Shown: one piece after another, positions 29,896-41,970 of the stretch
Layout of the letters: every line of letters starts with the position of its first letter
Numbering within the stretch: position 1 is the first letter of the stretch
Assembly (NCBI RefSeq): GCF_030247195.1
Contig: NC_080671.1
Location: 208,385,993-208,449,992, forward strand
DNA from: Topomyia yanbarensis
Lineage: Eukaryota > Arthropoda > Insecta > Diptera > Culicidae
Length of the DNA: 64,000 nt
Direction of reading: 5' to 3'
Notes under the pieces: model-generated
What the model was told of the DNA's origin: nothing
The model's database searches: none
What the model saw: the letters and a program-made list of their open reading frames with translations, nothing else
Translations under genes and position numbers: made by a program

Positions 29896-32800
29896 CTCAT
29901 CGAACGAGGTCACGGATTTGATCACTGTTCTACAGTGGAATTGCAGAAGTATCATCCCGAAAATCGATTCCTTCAAAATTTTAATAAATAATTTGAGTTG
30001 CGATGCATTTGCATTATGTGAAACTTGGTTAACTTCCGACATAGATCTCAACTTCCACGACTTTAATATTATTCGCCTGGATCGAGACACCCCCTATGGA
30101 GGAGTGCTTTTGGGGATCAAAAAGCGCTATTCCTTCTACAGAATTAACCTTCGCTCGATAACAGGTATTGAAGTTGTCGCTTGTCAAGTAACAACCAAAG
30201 GCAAAGATCTTTGCATAGCTTCCATATATATTCCCCCCAACACCGCGATTGGGCATCGCCGGCTACATGACATCATAGAATCCCTGCCTGCACCGCGACT
30301 AGTTTTAGGCGACTTTAACTCTCACGGTACGGAATGGGGTTGCCTTTATGATGATAACCGTTCCTCTTTAATTCACAATATTTGCGACAACTTCAACATG
30401 ACAATTCTAAACACGGGTGAAATGACACGGATTCCTCCCCCACCAGCGCGCCCAAGCGCATTAGATTTATCCCTTTGCTCGACCTCGCTAAAGTTAGAAT
30501 GCGCGTGGAAGGTAATCCCTGATCCCCACGGTAGCGACCATCTGCCGGTCGTAGTCTCAATCAATAACGGCTCAAGGCCATTGGAAACAATCAATATTTC
30601 GTATGACCTCACACGAAATATCGATTGGAAGAGCTATGCTGCCGCGATATCCGACAACATCGAATCTACTCAAGAACTTCCTCTGGAGGAAGAGTACAGC
30701 TTTTTGGCTGGCTTGATTCTCGACAGCGCGAATCAAGCTCAGACTAAGCCAGTACCCGGCGCGAACATACAAAAACATTCTCCCAATCCCTGGTGGGATA
30801 AAGAGTGCTCAGACGTGTACACAGAGAAGGCCGCCGCGTTTAAGACCTTCCGGAACGACGGGTTACCCGCTAGTTTTCGACAGTACGCGACGTTAGACAA
30901 GCGATGAAGAGTTTGATGAAAGCCAAAAAACGCGGTTATTGGCGCCGGTTCGTCGACGGATTAACGAGAGAAACATCGATGAGTACTCTTTGGAGAACAG
31001 CCCGACGTATGCGAAATCGAAACAGTACTAATCAAACCGTTGGATATTCGATTTCGCCAAGAAGGTTTGTCCGGATTCCGCCCCGGCACAGAAGATCTAC
31101 CGCGCCGCGTCCCGTCACGATAACGCGAACGAAACACCTTTTTCGATGGTGGAGTTCTCACTTGCTCTCTTGTCGTGTAACAATAAAGCTCCAGGACTAG
31201 ACAGAATCAAATTCAACTTGTTGAAGAATCTGCCAGACTCTGCCAAGAGACGCTTGTTGAACTTATTTAATAAGTTTCTTGAGGCTAACATTGTCCCACA
31301 CGATTGGAGGCAAGTGAAGGTCATCGCCATCCAAAAATCAGGAAAACCAGCCTCCGACCACAATTCGTATCGACCGATCGCAATGCTATCTTGTATCCGG
31401 AAGTTGTTCGAGAAAATGATCCTATCCCGCCTCGACAATTGGGTCGAAGCAAATGGCTTACTGTCAGATACACAATTTGGCTTTCGCAAAGGCAAAGGGA
31501 CGAACGATTGTCTTGCGTTGCTCTCAACCGAAATTCAAATGGCCTATGCTAGTAAAGAGCAGATGGCATCAGTGTTCCTAGATATAAAGGGGGCTTTTGA
31601 TTCAGTTTCTATCAACATTCTTTCAGAGAAGCTGCACCAGCATGGTCTTTCAGCGACTTTAAACAACTTTTTACTAAACTTGTTGTCGGAAAAGCACATG
31701 CATTTTTCGCATGGTGACTTATCGACATCACGATTTAGCTACATGGGCCTTCCCCAGGGCTCATGTCTAAGCCCCCTGTTATACAATTTCTACGTCAACG
31801 ACATTGATGAATGTCTTGACAATTCCTGCACGTTAAGGCAACTTGCAGACGATGGCGTGGTGTCTGTTACGGGACCCAAAGCTGTCGATCTACAAGGACC
31901 ATTACAGAATACCTTGGACAATTTGTCTGCATGGGCTATTAAGCTGGGTATCGAATTCTCCACGGAGAAAACTGAGCTAGTTGTATTTTCTAGGAAGCGT
32001 GAACCAGCACAACTACAGCTTCTATTAATGGGTCAAACTATAGCTCAGGTCTTCACAGTAAAATATCTAGGGGTCTGGTTCGACTCGAAAGGTACTTGGG
32101 GATGCCATATTTGGTATCTGAAACAGAAATGCCAACAAAGGATCAACTTTCTTCGTACAATAACCGGAACGTGGTGGGGTGCCCACCCAGGAGACCTAAT
32201 TAGGTTGTATCAAACAACGATACTGTCGGTAATGGAATACGGATGCTTCTGCTTTCGATCCGCCGCGAACATACATTTCATCAAACTCGAAAGAATTCAG
32301 TATCGTTGTTTGCGTATCGCCTTAGGGTGCATGCAGTCGACCCATACGATGAGTCTCGAAGTCCTGTCGGGCGTTCTCCCGCTGAAAAATCGATTTTGGG
32401 AACTCTCATATCAATTGCTCATTCGATGCGATATCTTGAACCCGTTGGTGATTGAAAATTTCGAAAGGCTTGTTGAGCTCAATTCTCAGACCTGTTTTAT
32501 GTCCCTGTACTTTGACTACATGGCGCAAAATATTAATCCTTCTTCTAACAATCCCAACCGTGTGCATTTCATAAATACTTCTGAATCTACTGTTTTCTTC
32601 GACACATCCATGAAAGATGAGATTATTGGAATTCCGGACCACATACGCCCACAAGTGGTTCCAAATATTTTTTATAATAAATTCCGAGAAGTCGACTGTT
32701 CTAAGATGTTTTATACTGACGGATCAAACCTCGAAGGGTCCACTGGCTTCGGTATTTTCAATCAAAAGTTCACCGCCTCCTACAAACTCAGTGACCCTGC

Positions 32801-33556
32801 TTCAGTTTACGCCGCAGAACTAGCTGCTATTCAGTATACCCTTGGAGTCATTGACACATTACCCGCAGACCATTACTTCATCGTCTCGGATAGTCTGAGT
32901 TCTATTGACGCTATTCGCTCGATGAAACATGGAAAGCATTCCTCGTATTTTTTGGGGAAATACGGGAGTTACTGAGTGCTTTATCTGACAAATCTTTCCA
33001 GATTACCTTGGTGTGGGTCCCTTCTCATTGCTCCATTCCGGGCAATGAGAAGGCGGACTCCTTAGCTAAGGTGGGTGCCATTGAAGGTGACGTTTTTGAA
33101 AGACCAATTTGCTTCCACGAATTTTTCAGTATTACTCATCAGAGAACCCTCGAAAGTTGGCAAACCTCGTGGAGCAATGGGGAGCTAGGAAGGTGGCTAC
33201 ATTCGATAGTCCCTAAGGTATCGACGAAACCTTGGTTAAAGGGGATGGATGTGGGTCGTGACTTCATTCTTGTGATGTCCCGACTCATGGCAAACCATTA
33301 CACGCTGGATGCACATCTCCGAAGCATTGGGCTCGTGGAGAGTGGTATCTGCGCTTGTGGCGACGGTTATCACGATATAGAGCACATAGTCTGGGCGTGC
33401 ACCGAGTACAGTTCCGCCAGGTCTCGGCTTGTGGACACCCTCCGGGCCCGAGGAAGACCACCCAACGTCCCGGTTCGAGATGTGTTGGCAAGCCGCGATG
33501 TCCTCTATATGTCCCTTATATACACCTTCATAAAAACCATCAATATCCAACTTTAA
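29888..33556 (+). pseudogene. LINE ORF2 (EN-RT-RNase H) with three frameshifts
   Basis: The ATG overlaps the ORF1 stop in ATGGCTAA (29888-29895). The endonuclease is intact to 30907 (CETWL, GDFNSHG, HGSDHLP). A missing base at about 30903 breaks the frame. A roughly 16-bp deletion near 31035 follows. The RT then runs 31146-32975 with FLDIKGAFD, LPQGS and LADD. Another missing base at about 32960 separates the start of RNase H (YTDGSN, AELAAI, SDSLSS) from its end (VPSHC, NEKAD, 33008-33556) and the CACGDGYHDIEHIVWAC motif. Not translatable as one protein. Confidence 0.85.
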
Positions 33557-33944
33557 CTGCCCCTTTTTCCTTATCATTCTCAGAAACGCTCTCTTCCACC
33601 TGTACCATACACCCACGATGGTTTGATGCGACTCCAAGGCGACACAAAACATCCCTGTCGAATGAGCCAACAAACACGGGACCTAAAGCACGAACTCACA
33701 CGCACAACTCGAAATGTAGCCGATCAACATCTGAGCCGCACTACGAAATCGTCTGGAGAAACCCCTGCCATCTTGAGAACGACCACCCGGCGTCCCAGTA
33801 CATGATTCTTCCTGATGAAGGCCACCCTGATTCTGTAATCCATCCGTTGATCTCCCGAAGTCTGAAACTGAAATAATGTCCTCCCCCTGCCATGTTTGTC
33901 CACCCTACTTCCCCTGACTCTTATACACAGAAGTAACACCCGTT

Positions 33945-33960
33945 CCCCCCCCCCCCCCCC
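33945..33960. repeat. C16 homopolymer in the LINE 3' UTR
   Basis: Sixteen consecutive Cs. The corresponding part of the intact copy has a run of shorter C-rich words. Confidence 0.8.
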
Positions 33961-34496
33961 AAATATCTTCATGAAGCATTTAGCTCTTCTTGCCTTTTCT
34001 AGTTTTAACTATTATATTATATGACCTCGTTGAAAATGCCCAACTCTACTACCACATAAAATAACTCTAATTAATGTCTCCGAATCTTTACAAAATTTAA
34101 TCACGCCCTCTAATTATTTCTACTTTTAAGATAGTCGTAAAAATTTTCCCCCTTAGTTAAACATTATTTGCTCCAATAATCTCATTGCTAAAAATATCAA
34201 ACCATATTGCCATAAAAACTAAATGACCCCCTAATCTTACGAAAATTATATTACCCCCTTGTGTATATGTATAGCTATAAATGCGCCTTAGTTTAATTTC
34301 AAAAATCAATATGTAATCCCCTAGTTTTAAGTAATCTAAAATGTAAAACAAAACAAAATTGGCACCTTTAAGCTAACGCAAACCTGCCTTATCAAATAAA
34401 CGAATTGAAAAAAAAAATGACAAAGTCAGTGATAGTGACAAAAACCTGTGTGTGAGAACCAAATCGAACCATTTTCAGACTACGAGGACACTTGAC

Positions 34497-37249
34497 CGGT
34501 TCACCGGTGAATCCGGATTTTGGTCCCAGACGGTCACTTTCATCAAATTGCTAATCATTCAATGATACGTCGCATTATCTACAAACATCTACTGAGCTTC
34601 GCAATTTAGTTGAAGGCATTGATAACAAGTATTTAGGACATTTGGCCACGATGGTGAGTTCCGGTGATTCCGGAATATGGTCCCAGAGGGTCACTTTTAT
34701 CAAATCGTAAACCTTCATCATGCGACGTATCGAAAAACATCTACTGAGCTACACAAGATGGTTAAAAGAATTGAAAACAAGTTTCGAGGCCAATTGGCCG
34801 CGTTGGCCAGTTCCGGTTATTCCGGAATATGGTCCCAAAGGGTCACTTTTATCAAATCGTAAACCTTCATCATACGACGTATCCAAAAACATCTACTGAG
34901 CTTCACCTGATGGTTGAAAGAATTGAAAACAAGTTTCGAGGTCAATTGGCCGCGTTGGCCAGTTCCAGTGTTTCCGGAATATGGTCCCAAAGGGTCACTT
35001 TTATCCAATCGTAAACCTTCATCATGCAACATATCAAAAAACATCTACTGAGATTCAAAAGATGGTTGAAAGCATTGAAAACAAGTTTCGAGGCCAATTG
35101 GCCGCGTTGACCAGTTCCGGTGATTCCGGAATATGGTCCCAAAGGGTCACTTTTATCAAATCGTAAACCTCCATCATGCAACATATCAAAAAACATCTAC
35201 TGAGCTTCACAAGATGGTTGAAAGCATTGAAAACAAGTTTTAAGACGAATTGGCCGCATTGGCCAGTTCCGGTGATTCTGGAATATGGTCCCAAAGGGTC
35301 ACTTTTATCAAATCGTAAACCTGCATCATGCGACGTATCAAAAAACATCTACTGAGATTCACAAGATGGTTGAAAGAATTGAAAACAAGTTTCGAGGCCA
35401 ATTGGCCGCGTTGGCCAGTTCCGGTGATTCCGAAATATGGTCCCAAAGGGTCACTTTTATGAAATCGTAAACCTTCATCATGCGACGTATCAAAAAACAT
35501 CTACTGAGATTCACAAGATGGTTCAAAGCATTGGTAACAAGTTTCGAGGTCAATTGGCCGCGTTGGCCAGTTCCGGTGATTCCGGAATGTGGTCCCAAAG
35601 GGTCACTTTTATCAAATCGTAAACCTTCATCATGCAAGATATCAAAAAACATCTACTGAGATTCACAAGATGGTTGAAAGCATTGAAAACAAGTTTTGAG
35701 GCCAATTGGCCGCGTTGACCAGTTCCGGTGATTCCGGAATATGGTTCCAGAGGGTCACTTTTATCAAATCCCTTTCATACTTTCAAAGTGACCCTTTCAG
35801 ACCATATTCCGGAATCAGCAGAACTGGCCAACGCGGCCAATTGGCCTCGAAACTTTTTTTCAATTCTTTCAAAGATCTTGTGAAGCTCAGTAGATGTTTT
35901 TTGATACGTCGCATGATGAAGGTTTGCGATTTGATAAAAGTGACCCTCTGGGACCATATTCCGGAATCACCGGAACTGGCCAACGCGGCCAATTCGTCTT
36001 GAAACTTGTTTTCAATGCTTTCAACCATCTTGTGAATCTCAGTAGATGTTTTTTGATATGTTGCATGATGAAGGTTTACGATTTGATAAAGGTGACCTTT
36101 TCAGACCATATTCCGGAATCACCAGAACTGGCCAACGCGGCCAATTGGCTTCGAAACTTGTTTTCAATTCTTTCAACCATCTTGTGAAGCTCAGTAGATG
36201 TTTTTTGATACGTCGCACAGTGATCACCTTCCATACAAAAGTCGGACAAAACTTCAAAAGTGGCCCGAATTTGATGAAAACTTCACATTAGGGTAATTTT
36301 GTGACGCTGAATTCATATTTGATGGCTATTTTTTTGTTTTTTATTGCCTCAAAATTTTGGCACTTAGGGTGGTTCGAAAATTCATTTACGAATATAAAGT
36401 GCACTATTTCCAAAAATTCATTTTCAAAAAATTAGGCGCGGTGAATTTTTTAGCAGAAAACACATTTTTTCAATTGTTGATAATGATAAGACACATCTAT
36501 AAATTATATTGCGAACCCTGGGTAGTCAAAGGCTACCATGCATCTCCTTCAGACTATCATGAAAAATTACCTTTTTTCATACCTCGGGGCAGAAAGGGGC
36601 AAAACAAGATATTCATTTTCGGAAAGTGCACTAATTTTCAAGTATCGTGAACAACAACCGATCTTTCCGAACCGTTTCAAAAAAAAGTACAGCCACTTAG
36701 AACATTGTAACTTTAATCTATTGCTCGATTTATTATTTATTTTTCATGTCTGAGCGAGAACAAAAGCTTGTATCGACTAAATCGAATGGCAGCTATAAGT
36801 CCAGCGAATAACCTTTCACATGAAATCAATTTGATCCCAATCGGAATCTTAACTAAAAAGATATATTCATTTGAATAACTTATGTTTGAAAATAGTTTTC
36901 TTCAGAATTCATTATCTATTTCACCTTTGAAGTCATGTAAAAAATCGAACTATCGTCCTCGGGACTTAATATTTTGAGAAGACTCTATTCAACCTGTTAA
37001 GAAACAGAGAAAAATGTAAAATCATGAAAAATCAAAAATAAAATTTTGAGGTTTTGTCCGGCTAGGCGACACTGTGCGTCGCATGATGAAGGTTTACGAT
37101 TTGATAAAAGTGACACTCTGGGACCATATTCCGGAATCACCGGAACTCACCATCGTGGCCAAATGTTCTAAATACTTGTTTTCAATGCTTTCAACTAAAT
37201 TGTGAAGCTCAGCAGATGTTCGTGGGTAATGCGACGTATCATTGAATGA
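34497..37249. mobile_element. Foldback-like element: inverted arrays of a 152-bp repeat
   Basis: The left array (34497-35770) has the GGTCCCAAAGGGTCAC word at 34678, 34830, 34982, 35134, 35286, 35438, 35590 and 35742, exactly 152 bp apart, plus a diverged unit at 34521. After a spacer of about 15 bp (35771-35785) the same repeat continues in reverse orientation (35786-36217 and, past a nested MITE, 37075-37249; GACCATATTCC at about 35800, 35952, 36105, 37120). The outermost units on both sides share the same private variant (ATTTAGGACATTTGGCCACG on the left, its near match inverted on the right) and the same edge CATTCAATGATACGTCGCAT. This resembles foldback elements with repetitive arms. Open frames of 61 codons recur because of the repeat only. 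Confidence 0.7.
36218..37074. mobile_element. CAGTG-ended MITE nested in the 152-bp array
   Basis: The left end is CAGTGATCACC and, after a gap, CGGACAAAACTTCAAAA; the right end (reversed) is CAGTGTCGCC then CGGACAAAACCTCAAAA. A 9-bp duplication with one mismatch flanks it (TACGTCGCA 36209-36217, TGCGTCGCA 37075-37083) and both halves of the split repeat unit rejoin if it is removed. hAT, MULE or Merlin type cannot be decided. No transposase; the frame at 36357-36650 has no known domain. Confidence 0.65.
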
Positions 37250-37672
37250 ATTGAACATTCATTATTGGCCTCTTGTAACCGGTTCCATGACCCTAGGGGA
37301 AGATTGGCCAAACGTCAAATTACTTTAGTATGATGTGTTTTAGTAAATCCTACAAGTTTGAAAACAATTTAAGCATTGTCCCATAGAAAATTTTAATGTT
37401 ATTAATAAAAAACCTCAAATGGCAAAACAGACTTACCCCAACGCAATCCGGAATAACTCCGGTATTTTTGGACCATGGTGGACGATGTTCCTTTAGTATA
37501 AACTAGAGGAATATCCGGTTCTTTTGACATATAAATCATCACAATTGGTCAACTCTGTCAAGAGTTATGAATCTTTGAAAAAAAAATTCTGCTAAAATCT
37601 CAACACGAGCGTTTAGGTGTTAATACTGTTCATAGGCGACTTCAGCCGGATTGTACAGAGAAAAATGTGTCT
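37250..37672. repeat. Non-coding DNA with inverted copy of the 28188-28320 repeat
   Basis: 37492-37632 is the reverse complement of 28188-28320. Nothing else recognised. Confidence 0.5.
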
Positions 37673-37841
37673 TTTTTTTTTATTTTAGTTATAGAGGTTT
37701 TAACCTTAAGGTCATTCGCCTCTTCGGATTAGAAAAATCTCTTAGGAAAAATTTCTAACCCTATGTGCGGGGTCGGGACTCGAACCCAGGTGCGCTGCGT
37801 ACAAGGCAATCGATTTACCAATACGCTACGCCCACTCCCAA
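37673..37841 (-). mobile_element. tRNA-derived SINE, Feilai-like, with 12-bp duplication
   Basis: Minus-strand head GGGAGTGGGCGTAGCGTAT, B box GGTTCGAGTCCC, body TCTAATCC and A-rich tail. The duplication AAAAATGTGTCT occurs at 37661-37672 and 37842-37853, so this copy is complete. It is about 90% identical to 4885-5050. Confidence 0.8.
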
Positions 37842-37959
37842 AAAAATGTGTCTGATGCACGATTTAAAAAAATGAAAACTCGAATCTTGGAAACGAATTT
37901 TCCGACATCAGTGTAGTGCGGCGAAGTATTTGTCAAAATAAATATCAGGAAATATTAAA

Positions 37960-38051
37960 TATGTTTCCACTAAGGATGGAAAACTTTCTGGTTGAAAAGG
38001 GGTAGGAAGGGGGAGGGGTTCATGTATCCCCGTGCCTCCCCTGGATCCGCC
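37960..38051. mobile_element. Fragment ending like the GGCGGATCC hAT-type MITE
   Basis: On the minus strand the edge reads CTGGCGGATCCAGGGGAGG, matching the left end of 21919-22130. Only one end is recognisable. Confidence 0.4.
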
Positions 38052-38153
38052 AGTACTACTGTTTATAGCACTGGTAGTAAAACGGTCAGTGTAACCTAAC
38101 AACTGTCTTCGGAACAAGATCAGATAAATTAAAAAAAAAATATTAAGCTAGGC

Positions 38154-38905
38154 TGTCCGAATATAGTAAAAAAGGTCGGCTGAATAGTTTTTTTACCAGT
38201 GACAGTCATGTTGGAATTTATCTAGGACGTGAAAAAACTATTGGTGTATGTCGAATGGCCCGCCGAATTGTTGTTCCCGATGTAGTCGTGTTAAATTCTG
38301 CCTGAACCGCGAAAAATCTTCCAACACGCCACTTTTGTGTTTCATTCTCAAGTGGGTTCAATAATACATAATTCTATTGTTCTGATGCAACAGTGCTGCG
38401 GCGAATAACCATGTTCGCACTTTTCAGGATATTTCATAGTTCATGAGATATTTGAGAAAATAATTTGTGTAACTCATTTTATTGTAGTTTAGATATTGTG
38501 AATATACTGTTCGTAGTATCGAGAGTAAAACGAGACAAAAGAGATTTGAGATGATATATAAATGATTTTAAGTGATAGCATTCTGATAGAAGATAAAGGT
38601 TAGAAATTGCATTTTGTGTGATTTTTTTAATTAACTAGCTAGTCTATAAACACATATAATATGCTATTTGTAAGCAACGAGCAATTTTTACGAGTGTTGT
38701 TGGAACCCTTCGCTACCAACCCATCATAAGTTTTTGATACATTGTTCTTCTATCGTCAAGCATGCTTTTCTGGTTGATATGTACAGTAAAGAGGTATTAG
38801 AAACACTCAAAAAAGGTACTAGGGAGATTTTTCGATTCGCAAGTGAATTCCAACATGACTGACACTGAAAAATCTAGTCAACGGACCTTCATCATATTCG
38901 AACAA
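38154..38905. mobile_element. Inverted-repeat element, about 750 bp
   Basis: The left arm contains CGAATATAGT and CAGTCATGTTGGAATT (38159-38220); the right arm is its inverted counterpart (38840-38900, AATTCCAACATGACTG and ATCATATTCG). Between them lie unrelated AT-rich pieces. A second inverted pair, AACTCATTTTATT...GTGAATAT, occurs at 38470 and about 38990. No coding capacity. Identity of the arms is about 75%. Confidence 0.5.
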
Positions 38906-39682
38906 CTTTGTTTAAGTTTTTGTTGACCTCTCTGATCATATTCCAATGATAGTTGCTAGGTTACATAAACGGTAATTATATTCACAATATTCATACAAAA
39001 ATAAAATGAGTTAAACACTATTTTTTTCTTGAAACATATTATGAGATTTTTTCTTGAAATATACTATCAATTAAATTCTTTCAAATTCTAAAAGAAGAAA
39101 TCAATTTTTCTTGTTCCATTTTAAGGTATTTGGAGGTATTTGAAATGTTTGTGTTTTTTTACTAAAATTGTTCATAACTTTTGAACTGAATGATCTATCT
39201 CAAATTTACGTACATAAAAAATATTCACCTCAATAAGTTATAAAAGTTTTTAGAAGACAACTTTGGCAGAAAAAAAAAATAAAGGGTTGTGTACAGGACA
39301 CAACCACAATGACATTGAAAATGTAGTTTTTTCAAGAGCGTGCGTGTCTTCAGTAAAAACAGGTTACGGCACAAGCTAGTTTACTCCCCGATTCTATATG
39401 TTACAATTTGTTATACACCCTTCCCGTAAACATAATTTATTATTTATCCTCCGACAATAGGAAATTATAGTATAACACCATGCTCTCTGCTATGCTTTTA
39501 ATCTAATCGATTATGTCAATCAATCAATTATCTCTTAGCATTAATCGATTACAAAAAAGCAACTTTGTGAAACATAATCGATACACTCAGCGCTCTACTG
39601 AGGGTAAGCCCACGCTCTCTAAATTAAATATTTGGTTTTGCAACGAAATATGAAATATTATCTTCCAATTAAATTTTTCATA
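38906..39682. other. AT-rich DNA, no genes seen
   Basis: It contains the inverted partner of 38461-38500 near 38975-39010. Otherwise nothing recognisable. Confidence 0.3.
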
Positions 39683-41797
39683 ATTGACAAATTTCGCGCC
39701 AACTCGAACATATGTTGGCAGCACCCTCTCAGATTTGATTGAAACTTTATGTACATGAGAACTTTGTGTACATGAGAAAAGTCACTTTGCATACTTTGTT
39801 TTTTCCAAAAATGATCTAGACTGTCTTTTGAAAAGGGCCAAACTTTTTTTTGCCAATTTTTTTCAAATATCTATAGTCTAAAAATGACAAAAAAAAAATG
39901 TTGCAGGAGTGATTTTTACAAACTTAATCAAATTTTTGAATAAAAATATTGAATAAATTCTTCATTGACTCCTACACTGAAAAAAATCGATTTTAAAAAT
40001 TTAAAGTCGATTTACAAAAAACCATTTTTGATTTGGATGAAATATTGTTGCAAGATAGGTAATTATGTTCCCTACCTACCGCCAAAAATTCATGTTGGGC
40101 ACTTTCAAGGAAAAAAAGGTATTTGAAAAAACCTTTACCTTGTCCAAACTGAAAAACAATATCTGGAACTCAAAAATGCCACAGTTTTGTACCTATTCTT
40201 GGAGGCAAAGTAGAGACGAAATGGTATTCTAATTTAGAAGATGAACCAAAAATATTTTCCTTGTATAGAAATAATACAAAATAGAATGCATGAAGATAGT
40301 TTTAAGACAAATGTAATATATATAATAAATAAAAAAAATAATGTAAAATTAAATACATAATGTTATGGTGGTTATTTCTTTCTCTGATTATTTCTCAGCA
40401 CTAAACAAGAATATAAAGAAGTAATAATGGAATATTCGTTTGATGACATAAACTCTTTTCAATGGGATTCTTGATACGGGGTTACATACCTTTTTGTTAT
40501 AAAAATGTCAAGAAAGTTTGAATTTACGTAAAGGAATAAAGCAATGATTTCATTACATGAAACTTATAATATTTTGATAGCACATTTTTCAGTGAAATAA
40601 ACAAGCATACGTTTATAAAAATAAATTGATAATTGTCGGAGTTATGGCCTTTTCCCCGAAACCCTTTTTTATTTAAGAGCTTTGCTGTGATTACGATTGG
40701 AGACCAATAGATGATCTATAATCCGAAAACTCAAATAATTCCATTAGTATATGGGTATTCCTCATACCTTAACGATTAGTTGAATAAATAATAATTTTTT
40801 ACTGCATTCGAGAACGTTTTTAGTAAAAAATAGCTCTAAAAATTGTATTAAAAAATTCTTATCCATGAGATAAAAATTTATGAATAAAAAAGAAATCGTT
40901 AAAGTACGAGAAAAATTAATTACGATCAATTGAAAAAAAAATAAGAAAATTGATTGAGTAGTTTTTCGGCAATCGTGATCACGGAAAAACTATTTTAGTG
41001 AAACGACATTTCGAGATAATCGAGTTTAAAATTTCAAATTGCCACTGATCTTGGTAGACGAAGCGCGCTGGGAAGCGCTGTAACTTTCGATCTATCTCTC
41101 GGATCTTTATAAAAATTTGGGAAAACATTCTCAAGGAGTTGTACTTTAAGATAAAATAATAAAAAAATTCGATTCCATGAAAAATGAAAAAGTAGTTAAC
41201 CCCTTTATAAAAATATGCTTCGTTGCTAAATTAGACAATATCTTCTCACAAACTGAGTTTTATTGGATTCTGAGATGATTATGACTTTCATTGGTGTAGT
41301 TTTCGGTAAAAATACACTGAAGAAAAAATTCAGTTTGGACAAGGAAAAGTTTTTTTCAAATAACTTTTTTTCCTTAGAAGCGCTTAACTTGAATTTTTGA
41401 CGGTAGGTAGAGAACATAATTATCTGTCTTGAAACAAAATTTCATCCAAATATAAAATGGTTTTTTTTGTAAATCGACTTTAAATTTTTAAAATCAATTT
41501 TTTTCCGGTGTAGAAGTCCATGAAGAATTTTTTCAATATTTTTATTCAAAAATTTGACTAATTTTGTGAAAACCCTACAACATTTTCTGTAAGATTTGTC
41601 ATTTTTAGGCTATATCCATTTGAAAATAATTGGTAAAACAAGTTTGGCCCTTTTCAAAAGACAGTCTATATCATTTTTGGAGAAACAAAATATGCAAATT
41701 GGCTTTTCGTGACAAAGTTCGCATGTACAGAAAATTTCATTAGAATCTGAGAGGGTGCTGCCAACTCTGAATACGATTTGGCGCGAAATTTGTCAAT
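39683..41797. mobile_element. Element with about 470-bp terminal inverted repeats
   Basis: It starts ATTGACAAATTTCGCGCC (39683) and ends GGCGCGAAATTTGTCAAT (41797). The arms continue as inverted copies to about 40170 and from about 41320, sharing GCAGCACCCTCTCAGATT, CAAAAATGAT, GATTTTAAAAATTTAAAG and CCTACCTACCG/CGGTAGGTAG words, with about 80% identity. The 1.15-kb centre is AT-rich with no transposase frame. This is a large non-autonomous DNA element; the target duplication is unresolved. Confidence 0.65.
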
Positions 41798-41950
41798 CCA
41801 TTTTTGACATTGAAAAAGTCTTGCTGCACTATCTGGGGCAGGGTGTCATTCTAAAATCGAAAATCAAATCATGTCACGTTTTTGCATCACTATTTTCAAC
41901 GCTAATAACTTTGTTATTTACGAACGGATTTTCGTCTGGTTATCACCAAA

Positions 41951-41963
41951 CAATTCGGAATTA
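41951..41963. repeat. 13-bp target duplication of the LIAN-like LINE, 3' side
   Basis: CAATTCGGAATTA, identical to 46748-46760. Confidence 0.8.
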
Positions 41964-41970
41964 TCAGGAA

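Larger units (their letters stand above)
28330..34417 (+). mobile_element. Second I-clade LINE copy, ORF1 open, ORF2 broken
   Basis: It has the same organisation as 9864-15839: a presumed 5' UTR (start uncertain, 28330-28400), ORF1 28582-29895, ORF2 from 29888 with three frameshifts, a 3' UTR with a C16 run (33945-33960), and an A tail after AATAAACGAATTG at 34408-34417. RT is nearly identical to the intact copy, whereas ORF1 and the 5' UTR are much more different. No target duplication could be fixed. Confidence 0.8.

Noticed and set aside
34497..35770. CRISPR-like regular spacing
   Set aside because: Units are 152-bp direct tandem repeats without unique spacers, in a eukaryote.
34677..36187. 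Repeated 60-97 codon frames on both strands
   Set aside because: They recur every 152 bp because of the tandem repeat and change frame since 152 is not a multiple of three; no conserved product.
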